Notes under the pieces: generated by a model
What the model was told of the DNA's origin: nothing
The model's input: the letters and a program-made list of their open reading frames with translations, nothing else
Databases searched by the model: none
Shown here: positions 34,992-42,863 of the stretch, piece after piece
How the letters are laid out: each line of letters opens with the position of its first letter
Numbering within the stretch: the first letter of the stretch is position 1
Translations under genes and position numbers: made by a program
Assembly: GCA_051251725.1 (NCBI GenBank)
Contig: JBPOFN010000037.1
Location: 1-42,972, forward strand
Length of the DNA: 42,972 nt
DNA from: JALZUE01 sp051251725
GTDB lineage: Bacteria; Pseudomonadota; Gammaproteobacteria; Enterobacterales; Alteromonadaceae
Direction: 5' to 3'

Positions 34992-35657
34992 ATGGAACTT
35001 ATCCTTTTTGCCATGATAAGCCTAGTAGTAGTGGTAGCACTATTGGCCAGCCGCTTGAACGACAACAGCTTTCCCTTCCCTTTTGATAAAAAAAATACGG
35101 TGTTTACCGCTGCCGAAAAAAACTTCCAAGTTTTATTAGAACAAGCACTGGGTCCTAAATTTCGGGTTTTGAACCGAGTAAAATTAAGCGATATTATTTC
35201 CATTCGTAATGGCGTTTCACAAAAAACTAGCCAAGTAGCCCTTAAAAACGCCAACAATAAATATTTAGATTTTGCTATTTGCGACCGAGAAACCATGAAA
35301 TTATGTGGCACACTTGATTTAGTAGATACCAACGGCAAAGGCTATAAAGTAAAAAAAGATTGGTTTGTCAGTGGCGCCTTAGAAGCCGCATCAATTCCAC
35401 ATGTGCGTATTAAAGTTAAAAACACCTACACCCTAGAAGAAATTCGCGCTTGTATTAATACCCGTTTATTAGCCAATATTGCGCCAACACCCAAAGTAGC
35501 TGGACGTATTATTCCTGCAACTATGGTTCGAGCTCGCTCTAAAAACACCGGTGTTGTCGCCGCTCCTGCGATACCACATAAACCTCATACTAATCCCGCT
35601 AATCAACAATTAGTTGAACAGTTAAAAGCAGCAAGGCCTGCAGCATTAACCCACTAA
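34992..35657 (+). CDS. Membrane-anchored DUF2726 protein
   Basis: A 221-residue protein with one N-terminal membrane helix (about residues 2-20) and a cytoplasmic DUF2726 domain at about 35-160 (FTAAEKNFQVLLEQAL, FRVLNRVKLSDII, YLDFAICDRETMKLCGTLDL). The domain resembles restriction-endonuclease-like folds, with a conserved D-x-C-D-R-type core, but no activity is established. The last 55 residues are a Pro- and Ala-rich tail. The start at 34992 is chosen over in-frame TTG 34980 and ATG 34986, because TGGAG lies six bases before it. A terminator follows. Confidence 0.78.
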   Translation: MELILFAMISLVVVVALLASRLNDNSFPFPFDKKNTVFTAAEKNFQVLLEQALGPKFRVLNRVKLSDIISIRNGVSQKTSQVALKNANNKYLDFAICDRETMKLCGTLDLVDTNGKGYKVKKDWFVSGALEAASIPHVRIKVKNTYTLEEIRACINTRLLANIAPTPKVAGRIIPATMVRARSKNTGVVAAPAIPHKPHTNPANQQLVEQLKAARPAALTH

Positions 35658-35703
35658 TGACCTAACACTGAGTTAATGATGGCAAAATCTGGTGGTTTCT
35701 CTG

Positions 35704-35730
35704 GCGCGGCATTTCAAAGCCGCGCTTTTT
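35704..35730 (+). terminator. Intrinsic terminator of the DUF2726 gene
   Basis: GCGCGGC (35704-35710) and GCCGCGC (35719-35725) form a GC-only seven-base stem with loop ATTTCAAA, followed by five T. Confidence 0.9.
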
Positions 35731-35735
35731 GATAC

Positions 35736-35764
35736 TGCCATAACCAAAGTTTTAACGTTATAAT
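35736..35764 (+). promoter_or_regulatory. Probable mtnN promoter
   Basis: A consensus -10 box TATAAT at 35759-35764 lies 35 bases before the mtnN ATG. The -35 match 17 bases upstream (TGCCAT) is poor. It comes just after the terminator of the preceding gene. Confidence 0.45.
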
Positions 35765-35799
35765 GTCGAAAAATGTGATTTAATTTTCAGGTAGATAAA

Positions 35800-36510
35800 A
35801 TGAAAGCAGGTATCATTGGCGCAATGGAGCCAGAAGTCGCCATCATCAAGGCAAAATTAACCAACGCCAGCACAGAAAATCATGCAGGTTTTGAGTTTCA
35901 TCAAGGGCTATTAAATGGTCATGATGTTGTTATTGTCCAATCAGGTATCGGCAAAGTAGCGGCAGCCTTGGCCACCGTATTATTAATTGATAAATATGCC
36001 CCTGACTACGTAGTTAATACCGGCTCTGCTGGTGGTTTTGAACAAAGCTTAAAAGTTGGCGATATAGTGATCAGCTCGGAAGTACGTTATCACGATGTAG
36101 ACGTGACCGCTTTTGGTTATGAAATTGGCCAATTACCAAGCCAACCAGCCGCTTATCTGCCGCACCCAACTTTGGTTGAAGCAGCAAAATCTGGCATTAG
36201 CCAGTTAGATAATATTCAAACATTGGTTGGTCTCATTACCACAGGTGATACTTTTATGACCGCTGATGCTGATATAGCCAAAGCTAGAGCTAATTTCCCA
36301 ACCATGGCGGCTGTTGAAATGGAAGGTGCTGCTATCGCGCATACTTGTCATCAATTCAATACGCCATTTGTGGTAATTCGTTCAATGTCTGATATTGCCG
36401 GTAAAGAATCACCTAGCTCGTTTGAGGCTTATTTAGAAACCGCTTCGGTTAACTCTTCTCAGTTAGTTGAAAGCATGATCACCGCTTTAGCTGATAAAAC
36501 ACTAAACTAG
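35800..36510 (+). CDS. mtnN: 5'-methylthioadenosine/S-adenosylhomocysteine nucleosidase
   Basis: Cleaves adenine from methylthioadenosine and S-adenosylhomocysteine, in methionine salvage and in recycling of SAM by-products (also on the autoinducer-2 route if luxS is present). A 236-residue phosphorylase-fold protein close to E. coli Pfs (232). Catalytic E12 in IGAMEPEV, E174 in AVEMEGAAIAH, and D198 in RSMSDIAG are present, along with NTGSAGG and ARYHD-like VRYHDVDVTAFGYEIGQLP. AGGT precedes the ATG by seven bases. It is followed 50 bases later by a CbiB-like gene, a pairing known from other gammaproteobacteria. Confidence 0.95.
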   Translation: MKAGIIGAMEPEVAIIKAKLTNASTENHAGFEFHQGLLNGHDVVIVQSGIGKVAAALATVLLIDKYAPDYVVNTGSAGGFEQSLKVGDIVISSEVRYHDVDVTAFGYEIGQLPSQPAAYLPHPTLVEAAKSGISQLDNIQTLVGLITTGDTFMTADADIAKARANFPTMAAVEMEGAAIAHTCHQFNTPFVVIRSMSDIAGKESPSSFEAYLETASVNSSQLVESMITALADKTLN

Positions 36511-36560
36511 AGTTAACGATAAAGTCAGCTTTCACCACTTAACTTATTAAGCAGTAAAAT

Positions 36561-37520
36561 ATGGACTTCCCATTTTCAGCAACATCCGCTTTTTTCAGCA
36601 ATATTTTATTGTTGTTTACCGTGATATTACTGAAATGGGTCGTGACTTTATACGCAGAAGTAAATGCCTTTAGTTTTTTTCGTTTTTACTGTGCGCAATT
36701 TGCCCAAAAAGTAAATAAAGTCAGTAATAGCCAAACTCAGCAAATAATCGCAGGCGCCCTCGCTCTGCTGATCAACTATGCCACCATTATTATTATTTTA
36801 TGGTTATTTGAAGACTTTATTGAAGTACTTTGGCTATGGCATGCGCTCTTGCTATTTATTGCTTTAGATAGCTTTCATTTAGCTAAACAAGGCACCTTGA
36901 TTGCAAAAGATTTAGTCGCCAATAAAAAGTATGAAGCCAAACAAAAGATCAGTTCTTACCTATTAAGAGATACCGAACAGCTATCGATTATGGGCATCAG
37001 TAAAAGTTTTATTGAAATGCAGCTGTTACGTGTCAGCCAACATATTGTGGTGGTGAGTTTTTATTTTATCTTGTTTGGGCCGTTAGCCGCATTAAGCTTT
37101 AGACTGTTATTAGAAATGCATTATTGCTGGAATATTAAAGCAGCACGCTTTCAATATTTCGGTAAACCCATCGCCTTTATCGTCAATCTGCTGCAATGGT
37201 TACCAACACGTATTAGCAGTATTTTGCTGTTATTATTGTCATTGAATAGTCACTCTGCGCTATTTTGGCAATTGGTTAAAAAGCACTTTTTTCAATTAAA
37301 TAATAACTTATTGATACATAGCTTTGCGTTGGTGAATGAAATCCGCCTTGGCGGGGTTTGTATCTACCAGGGCGAAAAATTAAGAAGAGTAAGTTTTAAC
37401 GACCAAGCAAAGCAACCTGAGCCGAGTAATATTATTCACGCTAGTCAGTACTTAAAAAAGTATTTAATCTGCCTAGCCGTTATTACAGCGACTATTGCGG
37501 GCTTAAGTTATATCAGTTAA
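36561..37520 (+). CDS. Degenerate CobD/CbiB-like membrane protein
   Basis: A 319-residue integral membrane protein with about five hydrophobic segments (near 10-30, 62-84, 88-102, 160-185 and 300-317). The arrangement and the KISSYLLRDTEQLS motif (compare the VGRDT of CbiB) place it in the CobD/CbiB/AmpE superfamily. The residues expected after it in active adenosylcobinamide-phosphate synthases (E-x-x-x-EN-x-x-D) are not found: the region reads SFIEMQLLRVSQHIVVVSF. It is therefore unlikely to make cobinamide phosphate and may have a separate role, as AmpE does. No other cobalamin genes are in the window. It is probably co-transcribed with mtnN. Confidence 0.65.
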   Translation: MDFPFSATSAFFSNILLLFTVILLKWVVTLYAEVNAFSFFRFYCAQFAQKVNKVSNSQTQQIIAGALALLINYATIIIILWLFEDFIEVLWLWHALLLFIALDSFHLAKQGTLIAKDLVANKKYEAKQKISSYLLRDTEQLSIMGISKSFIEMQLLRVSQHIVVVSFYFILFGPLAALSFRLLLEMHYCWNIKAARFQYFGKPIAFIVNLLQWLPTRISSILLLLLSLNSHSALFWQLVKKHFFQLNNNLLIHSFALVNEIRLGGVCIYQGEKLRRVSFNDQAKQPEPSNIIHASQYLKKYLICLAVITATIAGLSYIS

Positions 37521-37660
37521 CCCGCGCTAATCAATACAATAAAAGCGTTAGTAACAACATGGTAATAACTTGGCTATCTGGCAATTGACCTGAGCGTTAT
37601 TACTCTCAACCGCACTGCTTATTCTAGCGTCTGGGCACTGAATTGTTCTGAAATTAAAGC

Positions 37661-37996
37661 TTAAGCTTCAATTCCCCAACCGTCATTATAGCCACTAAAT
37701 TTAGCGGCAATCTTTTCAAAAAATTCTTCTTGCTCAACTACCTGTTGATATGAAGGAAGCATACAAAGAGTGCAATCAACATCCCAAACATTTGGACTTT
37801 CATCAGGGTGTAAAGCAACTTTAATCTCAGGATGGTTTTGCACAATAAAATCAACCATAGCTTGAGCATTGTTTTGGTCTTCAAATAATTGGAAAAACAC
37901 AACATCGTGTTCAATAGACAGATTAATATCAGCAGCAGCCATATCAGCTAAAACATTACCGGTATCATCATTTGGGTACACATCGTTTGCGTGCAT
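37661..37996 (-). CDS. RraB-family protein (RNase E regulator-like)
   Basis: An acidic 111-residue protein of the RraB/DUF695-like fold. Visible family features: the N-terminal NDDTGNVLADMAAADINLS, FFQLFEDQNNAQAM, and the end CTLCMLPSYQQVV...FSGYNDGWGIE, whose DGWG is the family signature. E. coli RraB (138 residues) binds RNase E and lowers mRNA decay. This one is shorter and lacks the long acidic tail, so inhibition of RNase E is only a family-based guess. The ribosome site is weak. It is convergent with the CbiB-like gene, with no clear terminator between. Confidence 0.72.
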   Translation of the reverse strand: MHANDVYPNDDTGNVLADMAAADINLSIEHDVVFFQLFEDQNNAQAMVDFIVQNHPEIKVALHPDESPNVWDVDCTLCMLPSYQQVVEQEEFFEKIAAKFSGYNDGWGIEA

Positions 37997-38123
37997 AAAT
38001 TTAATTCGTTTACATAAAAAAGCTATTATAGCCTTTAAGCCATTAAAAACTACATCGATTTTGCCAGCAAATAGCCTTAGTTATGTGAATTGGCTTAAAA
38101 CACTGTGCATCATCATAAAGATT

Positions 38124-38423
38124 CTAAGCTAATGAATGGCTTTTCAGCTTGGCAGCAGAGACTTTATTAACCGCGATAAAACAGGCAGTGCTTAAGTTTG
38201 ACGCCATCACTAAAGTGCATTGCTGATCTGTGGTACAAGCTAAGTGACTTTTAATAATACGATTACGCTGTTGCTCGGTGCCATTAAAATCAAATGAATG
38301 CGATGACGAACTCTTTGCCGGCTTTGCTTTGGCTAACGTAGCGATCAGGGCTCTGGTTTGACTTTCATTATTTTGTAACAGCCAACCAAGCAAAATAATA
38401 ACAGCCCCTAACCACCGCAACAT
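38124..38423 (-). CDS. Small unknown protein with N-terminal membrane helix
   Basis: A 99-residue protein of unknown function. Residues 3-17 (RWLGAVIILLGWLLQ) are a membrane anchor or uncleaved signal. The rest is polar and includes a Ser-rich patch (KSSSSHSF) and three cysteines in the second half (LACTTDQQC and STACFIA), which could form disulfides if exported. It begins four bases after the stop of the DUF4136 lipoprotein gene, so the two form one transcript. A GAG about ten bases upstream may serve as ribosome site. No homologous family was recognised. Confidence 0.65.
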   Translation of the reverse strand: MLRWLGAVIILLGWLLQNNESQTRALIATLAKAKPAKSSSSHSFDFNGTEQQRNRIIKSHLACTTDQQCTLVMASNLSTACFIAVNKVSAAKLKSHSLA

Positions 38424-38427
38424 TTAG

Positions 38428-39066
38428 TTAAGACTCGCTTGTTACATTGCTCGGATAAAGCTTCATAATTTCACTAACGGCAAAGCGAATTTTATTTTGC
38501 ACATCAATATTATTGTCGCTACTTTTTACATTTAGCTCGGCTTCACTTTGCCATAGCGTTCTTAACGTTTTACGGTCAATGATATTAAGGACAATAGCAC
38601 CAATATTACGTTCATTGTCTTCTTTCGCTAATTTTCGAGTTTTCATTTGTTGCTGGTTAGCATCTGGAGAACGGCTTTTAGCACCTCGACTTCTGTTTCT
38701 CTCTCTATCTTGATCTTTATCACAATGAACACAAGTATTGAGCTGGTTACTGGTGGTAAAAGGTTTCACTATTTCAATCCCTGTTAATAAATATGCCACC
38801 ATAACATCAGCTTCTTCAGGCACTTTATAATTGAAGCCTTGAGCGTCAAACTCTTTCTCTATCGCTATTTCAATGCTATTACGCAAGCGGTGGCTGATAT
38901 TTTGTTGCTCAGTAAATGTCGAGTCGAGTGGGAATAATGAATAGGTGTTGATCAAGCTAAAATCAACATTTGCTTTTTTCTGCACAATCACAGCGTTACT
39001 CGAACAGCCGAGCATTAAAAAGCTAAAAACAGAGAATAAAAGTGCGGGCAAAAAACTGAATTTCAT
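38428..39066 (-). CDS. DUF4136 lipoprotein
   Basis: A 212-residue lipoprotein. The signal peptide ends in lipobox FLMLGC, with C21 lipidated. The domain starts KANVDFSLINTYSLFPLD, and continues to LRNSIEIAIEKEFDAQGFNY, ADVMVAYLLTG and IVLNIIDRKTLRTLWQSEAE, which is the DUF4136 pattern. Between them a charged insert of about 35 residues (DKDQDRERNRSRGAKSRSPD and onwards), with a CVHC before it, is unusual for the family. Function is unknown; members are envelope proteins. It is followed immediately by the 99-residue gene. Confidence 0.8.
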   Translation of the reverse strand: MKFSFLPALLFSVFSFLMLGCSSNAVIVQKKANVDFSLINTYSLFPLDSTFTEQQNISHRLRNSIEIAIEKEFDAQGFNYKVPEEADVMVAYLLTGIEIVKPFTTSNQLNTCVHCDKDQDRERNRSRGAKSRSPDANQQQMKTRKLAKEDNERNIGAIVLNIIDRKTLRTLWQSEAELNVKSSDNNIDVQNKIRFAVSEIMKLYPSNVTSES

Positions 39067-39124
39067 AAATAAATAGCGTCAATAGATTTGATATCTACCT
39101 AGAGTACTAAAGCCGCCACTAAAA

Positions 39125-39158
39125 AACAAAAAAAGCCAGCGCTCTTTGCACTGGCTTT
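39125..39158 (-). terminator. Intrinsic terminator of the TIGR03546-TIGR03545 operon
   Basis: AAAGCCAG (39132-39139) and CTGGCTTT (39151-39158) pair, with extra pairing possible inside the 11-base loop. On the minus strand the stem runs into seven T, then GTTTTTT. Confidence 0.88.
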
Positions 39159-39200
39159 GGGATTGTTATTCGCTAAAACGCAACACGCGGGCGATAACCG

Positions 39201-40979
39201 TTATTTTAAAAAGCTACCAAGTTTATCTTTAAGTTTGTCTTTAGCCTTGTTTTTCAGCTTATCTTCTTGCTGTTTAATGACATCAGAATTTAACAACTTA
39301 TCAAGCGCGCCATCAGACTGATTTAATAAACTTTCTAAATTTACCAGTTCATTCGCTTGTGAAGATTGTAAATTTAACGACTGCGCTACTTTTTCATTTA
39401 AAGCAGTTTGTACTTTTCCTTGAAATTCAGCAGTTTTAGCATCAACTTGGGCCGACAATGCATTTTTCAAAACATTGTCTAACGACGACGAAATCGAAAA
39501 TTCAGGTTGTTTGATCTCGCCTTTTGCGCCGATATCTAAGGTTAACGATGGCGTAGACTTTAACGTATCTAGTACTAAGTTACGAAGCTGGCCATCGGCT
39601 TGTCCGTCATATTTAGCATTTGCTAGTGTAATACCATTAACACTAGTTAACGTTTCATTATTAAGCTGATAATTACCTTTAGCATTGATATCACCTTGGC
39701 TTAAAGTTAACGAGAGCTTTTTGGTATCTCTTAATTTAGCATTCGTAATGGGGACGCCTGTTAACAACCACTCGCCATCAGCAGTAAAGTTACCTTGCGC
39801 TGACAATTCAAAATCGCCCGTTAGCTGTGCTTTACCGCTTTTATAAACATTACTGCTCGCTAGGTGATAAACAGTCGCTTGATTAATTAACCAGTGCTGA
39901 TTAGTAAGCTTTTTAACATCTAATAAAAAGTCGCCTTGCGGAGAAACTATTGCCACTTTAATCAACTGTATTAATAAATCCGGTTGCGCATTATTATCGG
40001 CAAATGAAACAAATCGGCCTTGCTCGGCTTCATCTTTTTCTTGTACCGCTGATTTTTTATTCGCAATCAATGGCGCTAACGTTTCATAGACCGTTGTTGC
40101 TATCGCTAAATATTCACGGGCTTGTTCACCAAATAACAAGTGCGCAAAGTCTCCGCTTTCAACTGTATCTAGCTGATATTCTGTTTTAATAGCTTGCCAG
40201 TCACTGCCCGGCGCTGATTTAAGAGCTGATATTTTATTTGATAACACTTCTTTCGACGCTGTTAATTGTGTTTTAGCATTTTTAACAATTGCTTGATCAG
40301 CTTTGAAAGATTTTTTTAAAGCGTCGTAATCTTGCTTAAGTTTTTCTAAGTCTGCTAACGAGTTAACTTTTACACTACTTAACGCTTTTACTTGTTCTTG
40401 ATAAGTAGCTAATTTAGCTTGATCAGGTAGCTCAGACTTTAATGCCGCTAACTTTTGCTGTTCTTGCTCGTAAGCCGTACTGAGCGCTTGCCCTGCTTTT
40501 ACGGTTAATAAATCACTATTATTAATTAACGCTTTCGGATCAGGTAATTGTTGCTTAATTGACGGTAAGTCTGCTGAATCACTGGTTTCGTCTGCAGAGT
40601 CAGTGTCTTGCGAGAGATAGACTTCACCGACGGCTTGTCTTGTGGTGGCAAAAGCTAAGCCGTCAATACTTAATTCATTGATCAGTACTTTGCCAAACAA
40701 GTATTGCCAAACATCTAGATCTGCTTGTGCTTTTTTAAATGCGATTAGGTTTTTCTCAGGCGCCTTAGCATCTGTCGCCTGAAAATCAAAAACCTGTAAG
40801 GTAAAAGGTGAATAAGCTAACTCAACACGATCAACATTAACTTCCGCTCCGGTATACCAAGCTACACCTTTTTCAATGCTTTTTTTTACTAGCGGCTCAG
40901 CAAAAACATAAAGTAAGCTAATAAAAACTATCACAAAAGCAAAAAATGTAACGGCGCCCTGCCAACGTAAATATTTCAT
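39201..40979 (-). CDS. TIGR03545-family envelope protein (AsmA-like)
   Basis: A 592-residue protein with one N-terminal membrane helix (about 9-29) and a large periplasmic part. Residues 38-115 (TGAEVNVDRVELAYSPFTLQ, INELSIDGLAF) resemble the start of AsmA/DUF748 proteins. Residues about 165-260 are a charged coiled coil. The following part returns to AsmA-like beta repeats. The end is a Lys-rich amphipathic stretch (KLKNKAKDKLKDKLGSFLK). It matches the uncharacterised TIGR03545 family, which is regularly paired with TIGR03546. GGGAG, lying within the last codons of that upstream gene, is eight bases before the ATG, so translation is likely coupled. AsmA-like relatives move phospholipids between membranes; that role is inferred only. 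Confidence 0.85.
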   Translation of the reverse strand: MKYLRWQGAVTFFAFVIVFISLLYVFAEPLVKKSIEKGVAWYTGAEVNVDRVELAYSPFTLQVFDFQATDAKAPEKNLIAFKKAQADLDVWQYLFGKVLINELSIDGLAFATTRQAVGEVYLSQDTDSADETSDSADLPSIKQQLPDPKALINNSDLLTVKAGQALSTAYEQEQQKLAALKSELPDQAKLATYQEQVKALSSVKVNSLADLEKLKQDYDALKKSFKADQAIVKNAKTQLTASKEVLSNKISALKSAPGSDWQAIKTEYQLDTVESGDFAHLLFGEQAREYLAIATTVYETLAPLIANKKSAVQEKDEAEQGRFVSFADNNAQPDLLIQLIKVAIVSPQGDFLLDVKKLTNQHWLINQATVYHLASSNVYKSGKAQLTGDFELSAQGNFTADGEWLLTGVPITNAKLRDTKKLSLTLSQGDINAKGNYQLNNETLTSVNGITLANAKYDGQADGQLRNLVLDTLKSTPSLTLDIGAKGEIKQPEFSISSSLDNVLKNALSAQVDAKTAEFQGKVQTALNEKVAQSLNLQSSQANELVNLESLLNQSDGALDKLLNSDVIKQQEDKLKNKAKDKLKDKLGSFLK

Positions 40980-40982
40980 TCG

Positions 40983-41498
40983 TTATACTCCCTGCCCTGA
41001 TACTGCGCTATACAAGCGATAAAATTTTGAAGCTTTTAGCGCTTTAACGACTCGAAACTTTTCAAAAAAACTTTTTATATGCTGGCGATATTTCAACACC
41101 AACATATTGGCAATAAAGTAGCCCGGAATCGCTAGTATCAGACCACTGATTAACGCTCCTAACGTAAAGGTATGGTGCCAATGGGCTAACTTAAATAGGT
41201 TTAACTGATAAAGACTAGTGAATAGCCCTTGTAAACTTTCGGCTGTTAGTACCGCTTCGCCAACCGAAACAAATAAAGGTGAAAGTAAATAACCGACACC
41301 CGAGAAAAAACCTAAGGCCAAAAGAAAGCTACCAAGGTGCACTCGAATAAATAACACCAAAAAGAAAATAACAAAGTTATGTAAACAAAATAATGGCGAA
41401 AAGCCGGCGATCATGCCAAGCATAAGTGCAACAGATATTTGCTTCGGTGAGCTATCTGAATTTAATGCGGTGAATAATTTGACTAATAATGTCAGCAT
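40983..41498 (-). CDS. TIGR03546-family membrane protein (DUF2062-like)
   Basis: A 171-residue inner-membrane protein with about three to four hydrophobic helices (about 23-50, 57-80 and 108-133). The N-terminal SPKQISVALMLGMIAGFSPL resembles the DUF2062 motif (P-x-x-iA-x-g-x-A-G). It is the partner of the downstream TIGR03545 gene, which starts only three bases after its stop. The ATG has a strong AAGGAG five bases upstream. Function is unknown; always being paired suggests a complex with the AsmA-like protein. Confidence 0.85.
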   Translation of the reverse strand: MLTLLVKLFTALNSDSSPKQISVALMLGMIAGFSPLFCLHNFVIFFLVLFIRVHLGSFLLALGFFSGVGYLLSPLFVSVGEAVLTAESLQGLFTSLYQLNLFKLAHWHHTFTLGALISGLILAIPGYFIANMLVLKYRQHIKSFFEKFRVVKALKASKFYRLYSAVSGQGV

Positions 41499-41548
41499 TT
41501 TATCTCCTTAAAATGCAATAAAATATAATAGTAAAGCATAGCTAAAAC

Positions 41549-41585
41549 CTCACTAAAACCTAAGTTATCATTTCGTTTTAGTGAG
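41549..41585 (-). terminator. Hairpin after yaaA
   Basis: CTCACTAAAAC (41549-41559) and GTTTTAGTGAG (41575-41585) form an 11-base stem with a 15-base loop, 20 bases past the yaaA stop. On the minus strand GGTTTTAGC follows, a weak T run. Confidence 0.55.
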
Positions 41586-41604
41586 AATAACAGCAAGTCA
41601 GTGC

Positions 41605-42378
41605 TTAACTTTCTTTTCGGGTAAATACCCAGTCGTTACCTTTACTAAAGTCCTCGCTGTATTGATAACCAGCAAGGTCAAATGCTTTTAATTGTTCAAC
41701 ATCGGTAATCTGATTTTGAATAATATATCGCGCCATTAATCCTCGTGCTTTTTTGGCAAAGAAACTGATCATTTTATATTGACCGTTTTTCCAGTCTTTA
41801 AAACTTGGCGTAATAATATCAGCCGCTAATTGTTTCTTCTTAACCGATTTAAAATATTCAGTTGACGCTAAATTGATTAATACATTATCGCCCTGCGCCG
41901 CAATCGCTTCGTTAAGTTGATGAGTTATAATCTCGCCCCAAAACTCATAAAGATTTTTCCCGCGAGTATTACTAAGTTTAGTGCCCATTTCTAATCGATA
42001 AGCCTGCATCAAATCAAGCGGTTTCAGTAAACCGTATAAACCCGATAAAATTCGCATATGCGCTTGCGCAAAATTAAAATCTGCGTCAGTAAAACTTGCC
42101 GCATCTAAGCCAGTATATACATCACCATTAAAAGCTAACACTGCTTGGCGAGCGTTATCTGGCGTAAATGGTGTTGACCATTCACCAAAGCGTGCGGCAT
42201 TTAATCCCGCCAACTTATCACTGATCCCCATTAACGAACTGATATCTGCTGGTGATAATTTCACACACTCACTGATCAAAAGTTTACTTTCAGTCAGTAA
42301 TTCAGGCTGGCTAAATAGGGGCGTAGCTAAAGGTGATTGATAATCTAAATTTTTAGCAGGAGAAACGACAAGTAACAT
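41605..42378 (-). CDS. yaaA: Peroxide stress protein YaaA
   Basis: A 257-residue DUF328/UPF0246 protein, near E. coli YaaA (258) in full. Typical segments are MLLVVSPAKNLDY at the start, FNGDVYTGLDA, RILSGLYGLLKPLDLMQAYRLEMGT, NLASTEYFKSV and KKARGLMARYII. In E. coli it lowers free iron and protects DNA and protein during peroxide stress under OxyR. No OxyR site was recognised in the 206 bases between it and the divergent-facing DUF3545 gene (including that gene's upstream region). GAAG, about eight bases before the ATG, is the ribosome site. A hairpin separates it from the TIGR03546 gene. Confidence 0.93.
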   Translation of the reverse strand: MLLVVSPAKNLDYQSPLATPLFSQPELLTESKLLISECVKLSPADISSLMGISDKLAGLNAARFGEWSTPFTPDNARQAVLAFNGDVYTGLDAASFTDADFNFAQAHMRILSGLYGLLKPLDLMQAYRLEMGTKLSNTRGKNLYEFWGEIITHQLNEAIAAQGDNVLINLASTEYFKSVKKKQLAADIITPSFKDWKNGQYKMISFFAKKARGLMARYIIQNQITDVEQLKAFDLAGYQYSEDFSKGNDWVFTRKES

Positions 42379-42626
42379 ATTTAAAACTTCATCATAAATT
42401 CAATTAAAACTGCGTTTAACTATACCACAATCATTTAAAAATGAATGAGTCGTTTTTATTAAATAACTTTTAATAAGTCTAAATAAAAACAAGCTATTAG
42501 CTTATTTTTCTAGCAAAAACTGTTGTTTTTTCATAATAAAAACGCCGAATAATTAACAAAATTTATTTTAATTATTGGTGTTATGTGGTATTTAAATATG
42601 GCAGTTGTATTAATAAGGAACATTTC

Positions 42627-42794
42627 ATGGATAATATAAAAGAAGCTTTAAACTCGATAGAACAACCAAAAACTAGAGCAAGCAATAAAAAAAGAAAATG
42701 GCGTGAAATAGAACAGCTGAAGGAGAAATTTCAATTAGAGCGGGATCTGAAAGTATATGAAGATTCATTAGAATATATGCTAGATGAGCTTTAA
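42627..42794 (+). CDS. Small DUF3545 protein
   Basis: A 55-residue basic, helical protein. The segment KKRKWREIEQLKEKFQLERD is the DUF3545 signature; the last third is acidic (YEDSLEYMLDEL). The start at 42627 (MDNIKEALNSIEQP) is chosen over an in-frame ATG 14 codons upstream at 42585, because AAGGAA lies exactly six bases before it and the family starts here. Function is unknown. It is a single gene with its own terminator. Confidence 0.8.
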   Translation: MDNIKEALNSIEQPKTRASNKKRKWREIEQLKEKFQLERDLKVYEDSLEYMLDEL

Positions 42795-42833
42795 CAAAAT
42801 TCTCTAACTTCTAACCTTAATAAGGTCGAAACT

Positions 42834-42863
42834 AAAAAACCTAACATGACGTTAGGTTTTTTT
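42834..42863 (+). terminator. Intrinsic terminator of the DUF3545 gene
   Basis: AAAAAACCTAAC (42834-42845) and GTTAGGTTTTTTT (42851-42863) pair around ATGAC, giving a stem with flanking A and T runs. It follows the stop by about 40 bases. Confidence 0.92.

Noticed and set aside
37869..38132. Plus-strand frame overlapping the rraB-like gene
   Set aside because: The minus-strand gene has a recognisable family signature (DGWG end), while the plus frame has none.
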